Source: Pleurodeles waltl
Taxonomy: Eukaryota; Chordata; Amphibia; Caudata; Salamandridae
Length of the DNA: 64,000 nucleotides
Direction: 5' to 3'
NCBI RefSeq assembly: GCF_031143425.1
Contig: NC_090437.1
Coordinates: 842,779,978 to 842,843,977 of the forward strand
Part shown: positions 30,869 to 42,339 of the stretch, one piece after another
Layout of the letters: every line of letters starts with the position of its first letter
Position numbering within the stretch: position 1 is the first letter of the stretch
Program-made: the position numbers and the translations under genes
Notes under the pieces: generated by a model
The model's input: the letters and a program-made list of their open reading frames with translations, nothing else
The model's database searches: none
What the model was told of the DNA's origin: nothing

Positions 30869-31008
30869 GCATTGGTCTCAGTGTATTTTATATTTTATAT
30901 TAAATTTTGAGGCTGAAATCAAAACTTTTTCCTGGTCCATTGATAAAAATGCAACTATTGAGTTCCCTCTACTTATGTAAACACTAAACCAATACTATTA
31001 TTTTCTAG

Positions 31009-31110
31009 AGTTCGTAATGAGCTCCTGATATTATGTGGTTATTCTGGCGCTCTCCTGGCCATTAGAAGACAGTACACAAGTATTGTGCCTGCACTTTACG
31101 AGTACACAAG
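31009..31110 (+). CDS. WDR17: WDR17 internal exon
   Basis: A 102-nt exon between TAG (31006-31008) and GTAAGA (31111-31116). With GA from the exon at 759-861 it reads E-V-R-N-E-L-L-I-L-C-G-Y-S-G-A-L-L-A-I-R, then R-Q-Y-T-S-I-V-P-A-L-Y-E-Y-T, and ends in phase 2 (AG). This segment is strongly typical of WDR17 and is undamaged. A competing AG at 31009-31010 would break the frame, so the acceptor at 31008 is chosen. The next exon was not found before 64000, so the following intron exceeds 32.8 kb. Confidence 0.8.
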
Positions 31111-31673
31111 GTAAGAGTATATGTTTGTTCTTATCAATAATGAGTTGAAATACTGGCGTAAATGTATACAATTTTTATGGATTTGTTACAGCATAGTCAA
31201 CATTCATTTTTCATGATTGTTGAGAAATAATATATAAACACCACCACTACATGCATACCGACATAAAAATATAATTCAATCTATGCTAAGTAAATTATTA
31301 TTTTTTTTTTTTTTCTAAGAACGCTGTGCACTATGCAAGTTAGGCAATTCGGTTCTTCCTTAATCCTGTTCTGTACTTCCGTCAAACTCATGGGGAAACT
31401 GTATTTGCAATAACCATGTTACTTTCCTTACTTTCTTCCTTCATGTGGTTGTTAAGCAGCATGGTACTTGGTGTATCCAGCCTCACTCTGCCGCTCACAC
31501 CTTTTGTTCTTTATACTTCCCTTTTTCTTCCTCCGTGTTCTCTGTCTATGGCCTATCTATCTATCTATTGATGTATCTGTCTGTCTGTCTCTATCCATCT
31601 AATTATAAATATATAGATATATATAGTTTTAAGCTATGTTCTAGTGCATCAGTCTTAACATTTTTGACTTCAG
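31111..31673. other. Intron start with simple repeats
   Basis: A T run near 31301-31315 and a TCTA/TGTC simple repeat at about 31553-31600. Nothing else recognised. Confidence 0.6.
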
Positions 31674-33616
31674 CTCTCACCCTGTGGTAGATTGGCACAG
31701 AGCAGTCAGGTTTAACTTAAAAGGCAATATTTAAAGTGTTTGTGCAACACTTCAAACAGTGCAACAGTGAAAACACCACACCAAAATAATCCCCACCAGA
31801 TTATAACTATAGAGCTTAATTTAATGATCAGAACAAGACCAAAACAACAAAAATCCAATAAGTAGAACTTGTAATGAATTAAATGGCAACCAGGGACATC
31901 TGGTCATGCAAGACTGGGTTAAATCTAAAAGTTCATGCTGACCGCAATGGAGTGCAGATCAGATACGGTTCCAGATAAGTCCCTCTGAAGTTTTATGTTC
32001 AAGAATTGGTCCAAGAGCCCCGTTCATGGAGAAGAAGTTTGTCGGGTGCAACAAGAGCATTGCTGGTCCACTTTCGCTAAGAGTCAGCTGGGGGGAACGG
32101 ACGGGCAGTCTAGAGCTTCAGGTTCGCGAGAGGTGATGCTTGCTGTGAGAAGAGAGGAACTTGAAGTGGCTCACAGTGGTTCTTCAGGCTACCAGCGTGG
32201 TTCTACAGCAAAAAGGCCCATTTGCAAAGAGCCCAAAACGTTGCCTTCAGGAGATGCAAAAAACACTTCCAAGGGCCCAGAACCCGAGAGGAACCTCCTA
32301 GAGGTCAGGGACTCATTGAAGATGTGTCCAGGAGTTGTAGGGAGACTGTTATGTCCCTCTAGGTCAGATCTGGAGGCCAGCAGACTAGCCCTTGGAGTCA
32401 CTCTGGGGTCCTGGGTTCAATATGAAGTGCAAGTCCAGTTCTCTTCCCCAGGCTAGAGGACAGCACGCAGCAGGTCAGCAGTTCCTTGTAGAACAGAAGC
32501 CCAGCAGAGTAGAAGTCCTTGTAGCAGCACAGCATTCCTTCCTGGCAGAGTATCCACAGGTCCAGCAGTGTACTGAGTTGATGGTGTCGGATGTCACATA
32601 CTATACCCAGCTGTGTCTTTTAAGTGGGGGACCGTCCAAATAAAGTTCTTTGAAGTGCACAGAGGTCCTCACTTCCTGCCCTGGCTCCAGACTCACTGCT
32701 GGGGGGTATGTGGTCCTTTGTATGGGGACAGGACACAGCCTGTTCAGATGTGTTAGTCCCTCCCTCCCATCATGCCCAGGATGGCCCATCAGGCTGTGGA
32801 TGATTCATCAGTAACTCCTAAGCTCCCTTTGCGTGTGGCTGTCTATAGGGAATACACAAGCCCAGCTGTCACCCCAGTGCAGATGGCCACAGACTGTAGG
32901 CACCAAATGGCTAAAGTAGGAAAATGCCAACTTTCATTAGTGGCATTTTCAGGACTGCAGTTTTAATCGGACTTCACCATAATTTTAAATTGTGAGTCCA
33001 GAGACACCAAATTTGACAAACTTCTCTTCCAGATTGTAAATTTCACCTATGAAATGTAATAAGGTAATCCCAATGCTGTCCCATGGGAGAGATAGGCCTT
33101 GATGTAGTGAAAATTTACTTTGAGTGTTTGTCACTATCAGTGCATGTGAAACAGAGAAGTACATGTCCTACCTTTTAACTAAATTTCACCATTCCCTCTG
33201 GGGTGTCTGGGACCTAGATTAGGTGTCTTAAACGTATAAATAGGGAAGATTTGGACCTAGGAAAATTGTTATTTTGCCAAGTTGACATGGCAATGTTAAA
33301 CTGCACACAGGCTCTGCAATTGCAGGCCTGAAACATGGTTAGAGGTCTACTCAAGTGGGTGACACAATCAGTGCTGCAGGACCACAAGTAACATTTAAGG
33401 TATAAGTTTACTAGGGACTTGTAAGTAAATTAAACATGCCAACTGGGGTTAAGCCAAGGTGACCATGATTTAGGGGAGAGAGAGCACAAGCACTGTAGCC
33501 CTGGTTAGCAGTGGCAAAATCCACAGATTCATAAAGCCAGCACAACCGAGGACAGAAAAGTGGAAAAAGCAGGCAAAAAGGGAGAAGACCACCCCAAGGC
33601 TGTCAGGTCTAACAAG
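31674..33616 (+). mobile_element. Diverged second copy of the 2.3-kb LTR-like unit
   Basis: Shares ordered landmarks with 2118-4432: 'accctgtggtagattggcac', 'gagcagtcagg(t/c)ttaactta', 'ggcaat...taaag', 'ggggagagagagcac'-like segments and the end 'gtcaggtctaaca' (compare 'ccaggtccaaca'). The first ~100 bp and most of the GC-rich tandem array are missing, so it is 5'-shortened or rearranged. No target duplication could be assigned. Confidence 0.72.
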
Positions 33617-34334
33617 AAGTATGCTAGATTCTAACATGTCACTTTGTCTTTTTTGCTCCTAATGCATTGTTTCTTTTTGTCAGCACATACTAGCACTGCT
33701 TCAGTTGAGGCCATCAATTGGATGTACTAGATTATTTTGCTCCACTTGTGCTGCACCCAGAAATCAAGATGAGGATACCAACTTAATTTTTAGCTTCCAA
33801 GTTCAAACTCCTTTTTATATACAGGGCATTTTAAAACTTTTAATTCTCATTTGTTTTTGGATTCCTTCTTTATTAATCTGTTAATAATGTTTAATTTTCC
33901 AAAAAGTCCTGGTCCCCCAGAGTAGGAGTCACGGACCCACTGGTGGTCCACAGAACACAGTTCAGAAATACTGCTCTAGTACTTCGTCTATGCAGGCTTA
34001 TCCCTATATAAACAACCTGGCTCATGTGTTGGCGCAGAGGATGCAGTCCAGACAAGACGAGCTGCTATGGACTATGCCACTTTTACACCATCAGAGTCAG
34101 TATCAAACAAATGAAGCGCTCCAGCTCTGATCTACTTTTCACTGCAATTTAAAAGGTCAGGACTAGAAGCGGCCATTTTACAAGTCAATATTGTAACTTT
34201 ATGTTTTAAAGATACTACCTTGGTCTTCCTTAGCCTTTACCAGCAATACACAGACATCTTCACTTATTAAATACCCTAGGAAAAACATCTTCTCTCCCAA
34301 CCCTTTGCCTACCACACATCTCAGTATTAAGCAT
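33617..34334. other. Intronic sequence, possible MITE fragment
   Basis: Near 33905-33985 the sequence 'cactggtggtccacagaaca' with 'cagaaatactg' resembles a hAT-type MITE edge. No partner edge was seen. The remainder has no recognised feature. Confidence 0.35.
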
Positions 34335-34337
34335 TAT

Positions 34338-35004
34338 GGGGGTCATCCCAGCCTTGGCGGGCGGCGGGAGCCGCCCGCCAAGCGGGAACCGCCAGAAGAC
34401 CGTACCGCGGTCAAAAGACCGTACCGCGGTCAAAAGACCGTACTGCGGTCAAAAGACCGCGGCGGTCATTCTGGGTTTCCCACTGGGCTGGCGGGCGACC
34501 GCCAAAAGGCCGCCCGCCAGCCCAGTGGGAAACACCCTTCCACGATGAAGCCGGCTCCGAATGGAGCCGGCGGACTGGAAGGGGTGCGACGGGTGCAGTA
34601 GCACCCGTCGCGAATTTCAGTGTCTGCTAAGCAGACACTGAAATTCAAAGTGGGGCCCTCTTACGGGGGCCCCTGCAGTGCCCATGCCATTGGCATGGGC
34701 ACTGCAGGGGCCCCCAGGGGCCCCACGACACCCCATACCGCCATCCTGTTCCTGGCAGCCGAAACCGCCAGGAACAGGATGGCGGTATGGGGGTCGGAAT
34801 CCCCATGGCGGCGCAGCAAGCTGCGCCGCCATGGAGGATTCCCATGGGCAGCGGAAAGTCGGCGGTACACCGCCGACTTTCCGTTTCTGGCCGCGGCTGT
34901 ACCGCCGCGGTCAGAATGCCCAAAGGAGCACCGCCAGCCTGTTGGCGGTGCTCCCGCGGACCCCGACCCTGGCGGTTTTTACCGCCAGGGTCGGAATCAC
35001 CCCC
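34338..35004. mobile_element. Serial-hairpin Harbinger-type MITE, 667 bp
   Basis: Edges GGGGGTCATCC and GGAATCACCCCC with TAT duplicated outside (34335-34337 and 35005-35007). Inside are eleven consecutive inverted repeats: 34354-34380, a 19-bp unit repeated three times at about 34398-34455, 34476-34532, 34586-34611, 34613-34645, 34670-34710, 34731-34792, 34800-34838, 34853-34882, 34925-34954 and 34966-34991. It is extremely GC-rich compared with the intron. No protein is encoded; apparent open frames exist on both strands because each arm mirrors the next. Confidence 0.88.
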
Positions 35005-35115
35005 TATGTTTGGACTGCTGAACGTTCATGTCTGGCCCAAACATATGCTGGAAATAATACCCTAACAAAACAATTTTTCTCCCAAACCCTTGCATTCCAC
35101 ACATCTAAACACTAA

Positions 35116-35400
35116 GGCCCTCATTATGACCGGGACCTCCATATTACGACAGCGGTGGTTTCACCACTGCCAAACCGCCACGTCCACACCCGTCCAACCA
35201 CTTTACTGCAGCTCGCTGGGCAGGAGGTTTCCACCTGCAGCCCAGCATGGGTTGTTTAACCGCCAAGGGTTATTACGACTAGGGACACCACCAGCATTTT
35301 CCTGTCTTTCTTCCCGCTGGTGGAAAGGTATCCCGATTACTGTTGCTGGGATACTCCACCAAATACCTCCGCGCACACGCATGCATGCACCCACACACAA
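35116..35400 (+). mobile_element. Truncated Harbinger-type element
   Basis: TAA (35113-35115) followed by GGCCCTCATTATGACCGG, the family terminus, and internal 'gcggtggtttcaccactgc'. The right terminus is absent; the sequence passes into a CA-rich stretch at about 35370-35430. Confidence 0.65.
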
Positions 35401-35727
35401 TCACACACAGACACCCCCCCACTCACACACGCAACAATGGGAGATATCGTCTTCACCAACGCACATGCTTTTTGCCATTCTCGCCCGTCACCAACTTCTG
35501 AACACACCTTCTTCCACTTACCTTTCATTCTGACCATTGTGCCTCCCTGTCCTCTACCAGTGTCTTATGCAGGAGCATGACTGGCCTCCTACAGCCCACC
35601 AAATCCACCAGTTTATGCTCTGGAGGTTCATCTGGGAATGTCATCCACACCGGGCTTGCCACATGGCTAACCTTGCGTAGTGTAAGCAGTGACCCGTTCC
35701 TACCCCAAACTGTTCTTACAATTGATG

Positions 35728-36222
35728 TTATGTCACAAATCTATAATACAATATAGGTTTCCTACTGTGTTGCAGCTCCAACCATTGAGCAAAGGACACT
35801 TCTTCCCTCAGGAACTCGAAGGGAAGCAGCTGCCATTTTCTGCAAAAGGGCGCCCTCCATAGGGTTCTGCTACCCACCCTATGCCAAATATCCTCTATGT
35901 GTCTAATAAGATAGGGAAGGTCTTTCGGTACTCCCCTGCCCTGGAGTTTCACAGTATCCAGCGTTACCCAACTTCTCTTTCCCACCCACATCAGACAGTT
36001 GGACAATTGGTCAAATTGAGGCAACATATCCATTGGGTTTGGGCGCATAGCATTTTTCAGTACGTACAGATACCTAGGGAGGATCACCGTTTTAGCTACT
36101 GCTACACAACCCATCAATGACAGTGGTAGTTGGGTCAATAATTCTATGCAATTCTCCAGTCTCTTCAGTAGTGTCCCAGTGTTATACCCTACCTTTAAAT
36201 ACAATCTCTCACCTAAACACAC
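35728..36222 (-). pseudogene. L1-like LINE fragment (post-RT region of ORF2)
   Basis: An open stretch of 164 codons reads L-P-L-S-L-M-G-C-V-A-V-A-K-T-V-I-L-P-R-Y, then F-D-Q-L-S-N-C-L-M-W-V-G-K-R-S-W-V. This is the conserved segment after the reverse transcriptase in L1/Tx1-clade ORF2 proteins (LSLxGRxxxIKMxxLPxxLY...FIWxxKxPR). Only this part is present and there is no poly-A tail nearby, so it is an internal fragment. Confidence 0.8.
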
Positions 36223-37973
36223 TGTACCTATAATATTAATTTACTGTTGCCCTAATAATCTCGCAGCTTTTCAAACATACTCCTCTCCTATTCTTTAGAT
36301 GATGAAGCTTGATAATAAGATTACAATTACACATAGACATGGACGAAGGTCATCACTGAAGCTCTTCAGAATCCCTTTAAACTAAAATGTCCATAATAAA
36401 ATTGGACTATTACCATTTACCATCTGCTGTAACAGATTCCATTGACCCAGTTTAAAGGATCTTTATTAAAGGAAAAATAGAAAGCTCTGCCTCCCTTCAC
36501 ACTCTTAAACTCCCTGCCAGACAAGTGAAGCAGAAATGATGCACCACATATTCCTAGGATCTCAAAATATTATATATAACCAAACTTCTTCTTTATAAAC
36601 AATCTATTCTGCTGCTATTATTGCTGCATGAAAGTAGTACTTCCTCACATGCATTTCCTCTTCCAGAAATAAACAGAAAGAAACCTTTCCAGTATAGAGG
36701 AACTTACAGATTCAGCTAGCCACTCTCTCCAAATCATCCCTTCAACTACTATTCAAAAATACAATGCAATCCAAAATTGCATAGATTTGGATTAACATTG
36801 CCCTTAGTCTGCACCCTGTTTTTTTTCCAACCTAGCCTCCCCCTGGATCTCCACTCTTCTTTGATGTATACCAAGCCTTGCATCCACAAGCTTTTGTCTT
36901 TAAGACCAGGCTGCATCTACCGCCTATGGGTTCCATTCTTTCATGAATTCATCAGAAGGTACGGAGCTTTGGATTAGAAAATCAAATCTGACTCACCTCT
37001 AGACTTATTGCCAAACAGGACACTCTGCCCTACAGTAAATTCTTAGAGAGCCATGTTGCTTCACAATTGTCAACTTATTTAAATAACCATATTATAGACA
37101 ATACACACCCCAGCTTCTTTCTCTAAACGCTACTTGCTCTTAAGTTATAGAGCTTTCCTTATACTTGCTGTTGAGTTATGGAATTCATTACTTTTAAGCA
37201 CCAAGAGTAATTCTTCTCACTTACCACTCAGGAAGAGGCACAAGACCATGTTCATCTCTGAATGAACAGACTAGCTTCCTTAACCCTCAGTTCCAAGAGA
37301 CCAATCTGAGGAAATATGCTACCGACATACTCATTACCATATCATAACAATTCAAAGTACACTGAAGAGAAGATTCAGGTCTTGTCACAACATTGGAGTA
37401 TTTTTTTAAAGCAGAAAGAAAAGCAAAGTGTGGTTGAATCTTCACCTTAACGAGAAACACACAATGGAATGTGGATGGAGATGCCGTTTTGCTGTAAAGT
37501 AACGATTCCTGGATCGCTGATATTGGCAGGTTTTTTTTTAAATCAAAAGATACATGATGAGTACATAGGAAAAGATTTTGTGAATGATAAGTGTAAAGCT
37601 TCACAAAAGTGGTTTATATACACATATAGATTGACATGCATTTTGTGAACTGTAGGCTGCTCAGTACACAAAATTACCATAAGAGAGCAGCTATTCAATT
37701 AGATAGGGATGTATTCTTTGTAGATATCCCCAGACCACTCAGCATAGTACAGATATCACAGTTAGGGAGCAGCAAATGTAACATGTTTTTCATCTTGAAA
37801 GAAGGACTGTATTTACTAAACCATCCAGTAGTTGAGAGGCAAAGTTTCACATCCCTGGACATATAGGACAAAGGGTTTGCCCTACATAATCATCCCTAGA
37901 GAGCTGAATATATTTGCAAAAGAGTTAGGCTAGCTGCCACCTGCTAAATCTGAGCTGTGAACCTTTTAAACAT
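36223..37973. other. Intronic sequence, nothing recognised
   Basis: AT-rich, with no terminal repeats, tandem repeats or recognised coding similarity on either strand. Confidence 0.55.
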
Positions 37974-37976
37974 TTA

Positions 37977-38911
37977 GGCCCTCATTACAAGATTGGCGAT
38001 ATTGACCGCCTACTGCCACACTGACGGCCGGCAACATACCGCTGCTGTGCCTACCAGCCGGCAACACTTATTATGACCGCCGGTGGTATACCCCAGAAAT
38101 CTGGCGTAACACCACCGAAGGTCATGGCGGTGGACGGTGGTAAGGCAGCGCTGCTGACAGCAGCACCTCCACGCCAGCAAAACACCGCCGACCGTGTCAT
38201 GATCAATGATACGGCCTGGTGGTGTTTTGCTGGCAGACCCTGCTGCTGTCAGCAGCGCCGTGGACCGTCTCCAGCCGGAGGACCTCCTGCAAGCAGGTAA
38301 GTTGGGTTCTCCGACCGGAGAGGGGTGATGTTGTGTGTATGTGGGCGGGTGTATGTTTTGGAATGCGTGCATCTGGGTGTGAGTCGCGGAGAATGCATGC
38401 GTGAATGACTGATTGTGAGTGTTGTGTGTTGTCGATGCATGTGTGTGACAAGGTCTGTTGGTGTATGTTGTGGCTTGTGGGTATGTATGTCTGCATGCGT
38501 GGGTGGTAGTGGGTATGCATGTTTGCATGTGTGTATGTGGGTGTGTATATGTGCGGGGGCAGAAGCGGGTTGGGGAGGGGATGGTGGGGAAGGACCCTGG
38601 GGAGGGGGTGGGGAGCAGGGCAGACCCCTATCAGTGCCAGGGAACAGATTCCCTGGCACTGATAGTGCCTACCGCCATGGTTTTCGTGGTGGTACCGAAA
38701 CCACAGTAGGCCGGGTCGTAATCCCGAGGGTGGGAATGTGATGGCCGCCAGGCTGGAGACAGAAGTCTCCAGCCCAGCGTTTCTTACCACCCTGGCGGTC
38801 GGTGTGTTAAAGTGGTGGTTTTGGATGGCGGTAACACAATGGTCCAAATCCCGATTTTTTTTTTTGCTTACCGCCGCTTTAACACCGACTGCCAGGGTTG
38901 TAATGAGGACC
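37977..38911. mobile_element. Harbinger-type MITE, 935 bp
   Basis: Edges GGCCCTCATTACAA and TTGTAATGAGGACC flanked by TTA on both sides (37974-37976 and 38912-38914), the classical PIF/Harbinger 3-bp duplication. Internal hairpins at 38147-38262 ('ctgctgctgtcagcagcg' family), 38622-38672 and 38745-38780. A GT-rich block is at about 38330-38560. Confidence 0.9.
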
Positions 38912-38914
38912 TTA

Positions 38915-39761
38915 GTGACATGTATGGCGCCCTTCTGTCTGACAGTAAAACTGTGCAAGGGGTTTCTGAAAGTGTGTGTGCTCTAGCCCCTGTTTTAAGT
39001 CTACTGGTTCTATTTACTGCTTGTCAGCTGTGGTTAAGCTTCTAACTAGCCCTGGGGTGACTTATATGTATTAAAAAGAGAAACGTTTAGGCCTCGCCTT
39101 GTGAAGACAAAATGTTTCGGGGTGACCCTGCAGAGAGGGCCCTGGCCAGCAAAGTATTGTATGAGCTGCTCAAAGCTAAAGTACAACAATAATATTTTAA
39201 AATGTATAGGTATATATAAAATATATGCTGGTGTGCAAAAGCAGGCAATCATTCAGTAGTCAAGTGTAAGCCATTGTGATTCAACAGGAACATTTTGAGT
39301 GCGATTAACCAGAAAAGTGGTTATTAACTGTCGCTGCTCAAATACAGTGGCTATGTTTAATATCTGGACTATATCGAAGCTGGAATACAAGCGAGCAGTC
39401 ATATTATGGTCATGTCTAGAATCAGAACCGTTGTCAGAGTTAAAGTGCAATTATCCTTTCAAGACAACATATCCTACATGCATACTTAAATTCAGCAGTG
39501 AGAAGCTAAAAGAAGACCCACCAACTGGAAATAATGTCCTCAAGTTCAGAACGAGTAAATATAACTTACCTGCATATGTATGCTAGTGAAAAAAGTGATC
39601 AGTCAAGACCATCAAACAGCGCTGATGTCAGAACTAAAGTACATTAGTAATTCCCCCCCAAAAAGCAAGACCTGTCTGCTTGCCAAGACTCAACAGTCAG
39701 AAAGTTAAAAAGTGAAAAGATTTTTCAGTGACATCATTGCATTGCAACCAGTGCTGGAGAC
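38915..39761. other. Intronic sequence, nothing recognised
   Basis: No coding or repeat structure identified between two Harbinger-type insertions. Confidence 0.5.
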
Positions 39762-40335
39762 TTTGGACCTGATTAAGAGTTTGGCGGTTGGACCGCAAGA
39801 CCACCATGTTGGTCCCAAAAAGACCCCTGGCCCGGCAGTTCCCAGACCGCCCTATTAAGTGTTCTACAGGCATCCGCCAAGCAAGAAAAGCAGACCCAGC
39901 AGCAGCTTGGATCTAGTCAGTCAGAATGGATTTAGGCTGCCAAACACCAAGCCTATTACAAACACAAAGTCTCAGTGGCAGTCTCCTCGTGGCCGTCAGT
40001 CAATGGCGGCTAAGCACTACAGTCAGCATCCAGCAAATAACACACAAGTGCTCATTGAATGAATTCAAAAACAGCATAGCTGACACACATTGACCAAGTT
40101 GACAAACCTGCAAAGGACACTATAAGACTTACCCCTCCACACACCACAATCCTTTGCATTTCCACTGCAGCACAGCAAGACAGACCACACATCATTTCTT
40201 TCATATTTGTTTTTTAACATAGGGCAGCCCTTTTTTCCCATCACGTTTTTCACCTTTCACAAAATTGTCTATTTTGTTCCCCATATTCATTTGTCTTGTT
40301 TAGTTAGTCACTGTCACCCCCTTTAATTTTCAGTC

Positions 40336-40705
40336 ATGTCACGGGCCAAAAACCCATGATTTTCAGAAGATAAGTTGAGAGTCATGGTGGATGAAATCAT
40401 TAGAGTAGAGCCACAATTGTTTGCAGGCCAACTTCAGCACACAACTCTCAGTAGAAAAATCAAAATCTGGGACAGTTAGTGGACAGAGCGGATGCTGGAG
40501 GCACCACTCATTGCACAAAGGGGGACATTAGGAAGAGGTGGAACGACCTCAGGGGGAAGGTCAGTTTCCTGGTCTCCAGGCACAACCTGGAGGCCAAGAA
40601 GACTGGTGGTGTCCCTCCCAGTGCCCCGTTAAGACTCTTTTCCTGGGAGGAGAAGATGTTTGCCATCCTGCATACTGAGGGCTTGACAGGAATACATGGG
40701 AGAGT
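40336..40705 (+). pseudogene. Myb/SANT-like gene, exon 1 (Harbinger accessory protein)
   Basis: From ATG 40336: M-S-R-A-K-N-P, then TGA (40357-40359), then F-S-E-D-K-L-R-V-M-V-D-E-I-I-R-V-E-P-Q-L. After a frame change it reads D-I-R-K-R-W-N-D-L-R-G-K-V-S-F-L-V-S-R-H. The homologous gene at 59117-57600 has R-F-S-E-E-E-L where this one has stop-F-S-E-D-K-L. The stop is therefore explained by CGA to TGA, a CpG transition. The helix-turn-helix Myb/SANT fold binds the transposon ends in this superfamily. The predicted donor after G-R-V-D-S-G has GC instead of GT. No second exon was found. Confidence 0.75.
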
Positions 40706-40994
40706 GGATTCGGGCAAGAGACAACACAAAAGCTGCCACACAAATGCAGCCCCATGCATGCTCACACCTCAGCTTGAACCATTGTCTTGTTCATGTACCT
40801 CACCAACATTTGATGCCAGAGTCATTGTCAATGTGTATAATTGGATCCAACATCATAGCTACCCATCACATGTCATATGTCCAAATGGTGCCTGTACATC
40901 TAAGAATACCAAAAACACATTCCAGGATTCATGGTATGTCCCAAAATGTATATGTATGCCTATACCTAAATGTAGCCTACATACAGATATGTAA

Positions 40995-41445
40995 TACCAA
41001 ACATTTGTGAAGCAGAGAGTTACCTGATCGGAACTCCCAGGAGGCCATGTTTCAGTAACTCCAAACACCAGCAGAGTGTTCACTTATCCAAATAACCATG
41101 TATCTGAACTCTCAATCGAAGTGTACTCACCTGGGAGGATACCATTTGTATAGTGTGTGTAGCAGAGGGAGTGATCTGACTTAAACTCCCCGGAGGCCCT
41201 GTTTCAGTAACTTCAAACACCAGCCCAGTGTTCATTTGTCCAAATACCCCTGTTTGTGAGCTCTCAATTGAAGTGTACTCACCTGGGAGGATACCATTTG
41301 TATAGTTTGTGTAGAAGAGGGAGTGATCTGACTGCAACTCTCAGGAGGCCCTGTTTTACTAACTCCAAACACCAGCCCAGTATTCACTTGACCAAAGACC
41401 CTTGTTTGCTAACTCTCAATTGAAGTTTACTCACCTTGGAGTGAC
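40995..41445 (+). repeat. Tandem repeat, unit about 152 bp, three copies
   Basis: The landmark 'ctctcaat(c/t)gaagtgtactc' recurs at 41110, 41261 and 41413, with 'ccaaacaccagc' and 'gaggccctgttt' in between. Units differ by several bases each. Confidence 0.85.
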
Positions 41446-42339
41446 CAAGATGCAGATCATGCTCAACTCAGAGATGTGTCTGTCTACTTAGCTCCGTCTT
41501 GTCTTGATAACCCGAGCTGACACTATTGAGGATAAGAATGACACCTTACCCAGTTTGTACAACAAGTATTCCTTAGGCTTCAATCTGCATCACCAGATTG
41601 GTATTGGCAGTAGACACATTGACACAGCACTGTGCACATGATGACTGCAGTCACATATACCACAAACTCCTGGGTTTGCCTGCACCCCACTCAAATAGGC
41701 CTCCAAATGGTCAAAGCCATATGTTGCCTCTCCACTGTGTTGACTGTACTGGTGGTAAGATGTAATTTTCAGACCATCTTCCAAAGTGCAACTGATCTGC
41801 TTATCTCATCAGCTGCTTGATTCAAATAGATTTGGCATGCTACACACATGTCATGTCAAATCACCCAATACCATGGTTACTTATCACAATTGGATTACCT
41901 ACAACTTATCTTTGTCCAAGGTCACTGCTTACTGTAACACAAAAACTTGGGAGGTAGATGTCACAATTAAACCAGTAACAATGTGCGTTTCTCATCAACA
42001 GGTGGATCTGCCATGACAAAGCATTACTGACTGGAAATACATTACACTCAGTACACATGACAGGTGGCAACTACACAAGGGTCAAATATGACCACCAGGG
42101 TTGTGAACACATGTCAACAACATAGATTGGGGCAACACCCAACTATCTGCTACTCAATTGCCCCTCCAAATGAGACAGTCTTTTCCGACCGCCAAAAATG
42201 CCCTGCAACACTCTACACTGGTGGTTATGTAGTCGGACCTACACAACAATACAGATTGAGGATGTTTGTGATGATCCTAAACATATATTGTAGTTGTAAT
42301 GTATTTAACAGGGCCATATACAGTATTTCAAACCGCCAA

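Noticed and set aside
34305..35115. Several frames of 90-145 codons on both strands
   Set aside because: All lie in the serial-hairpin MITE, where every stem creates mirror frames.
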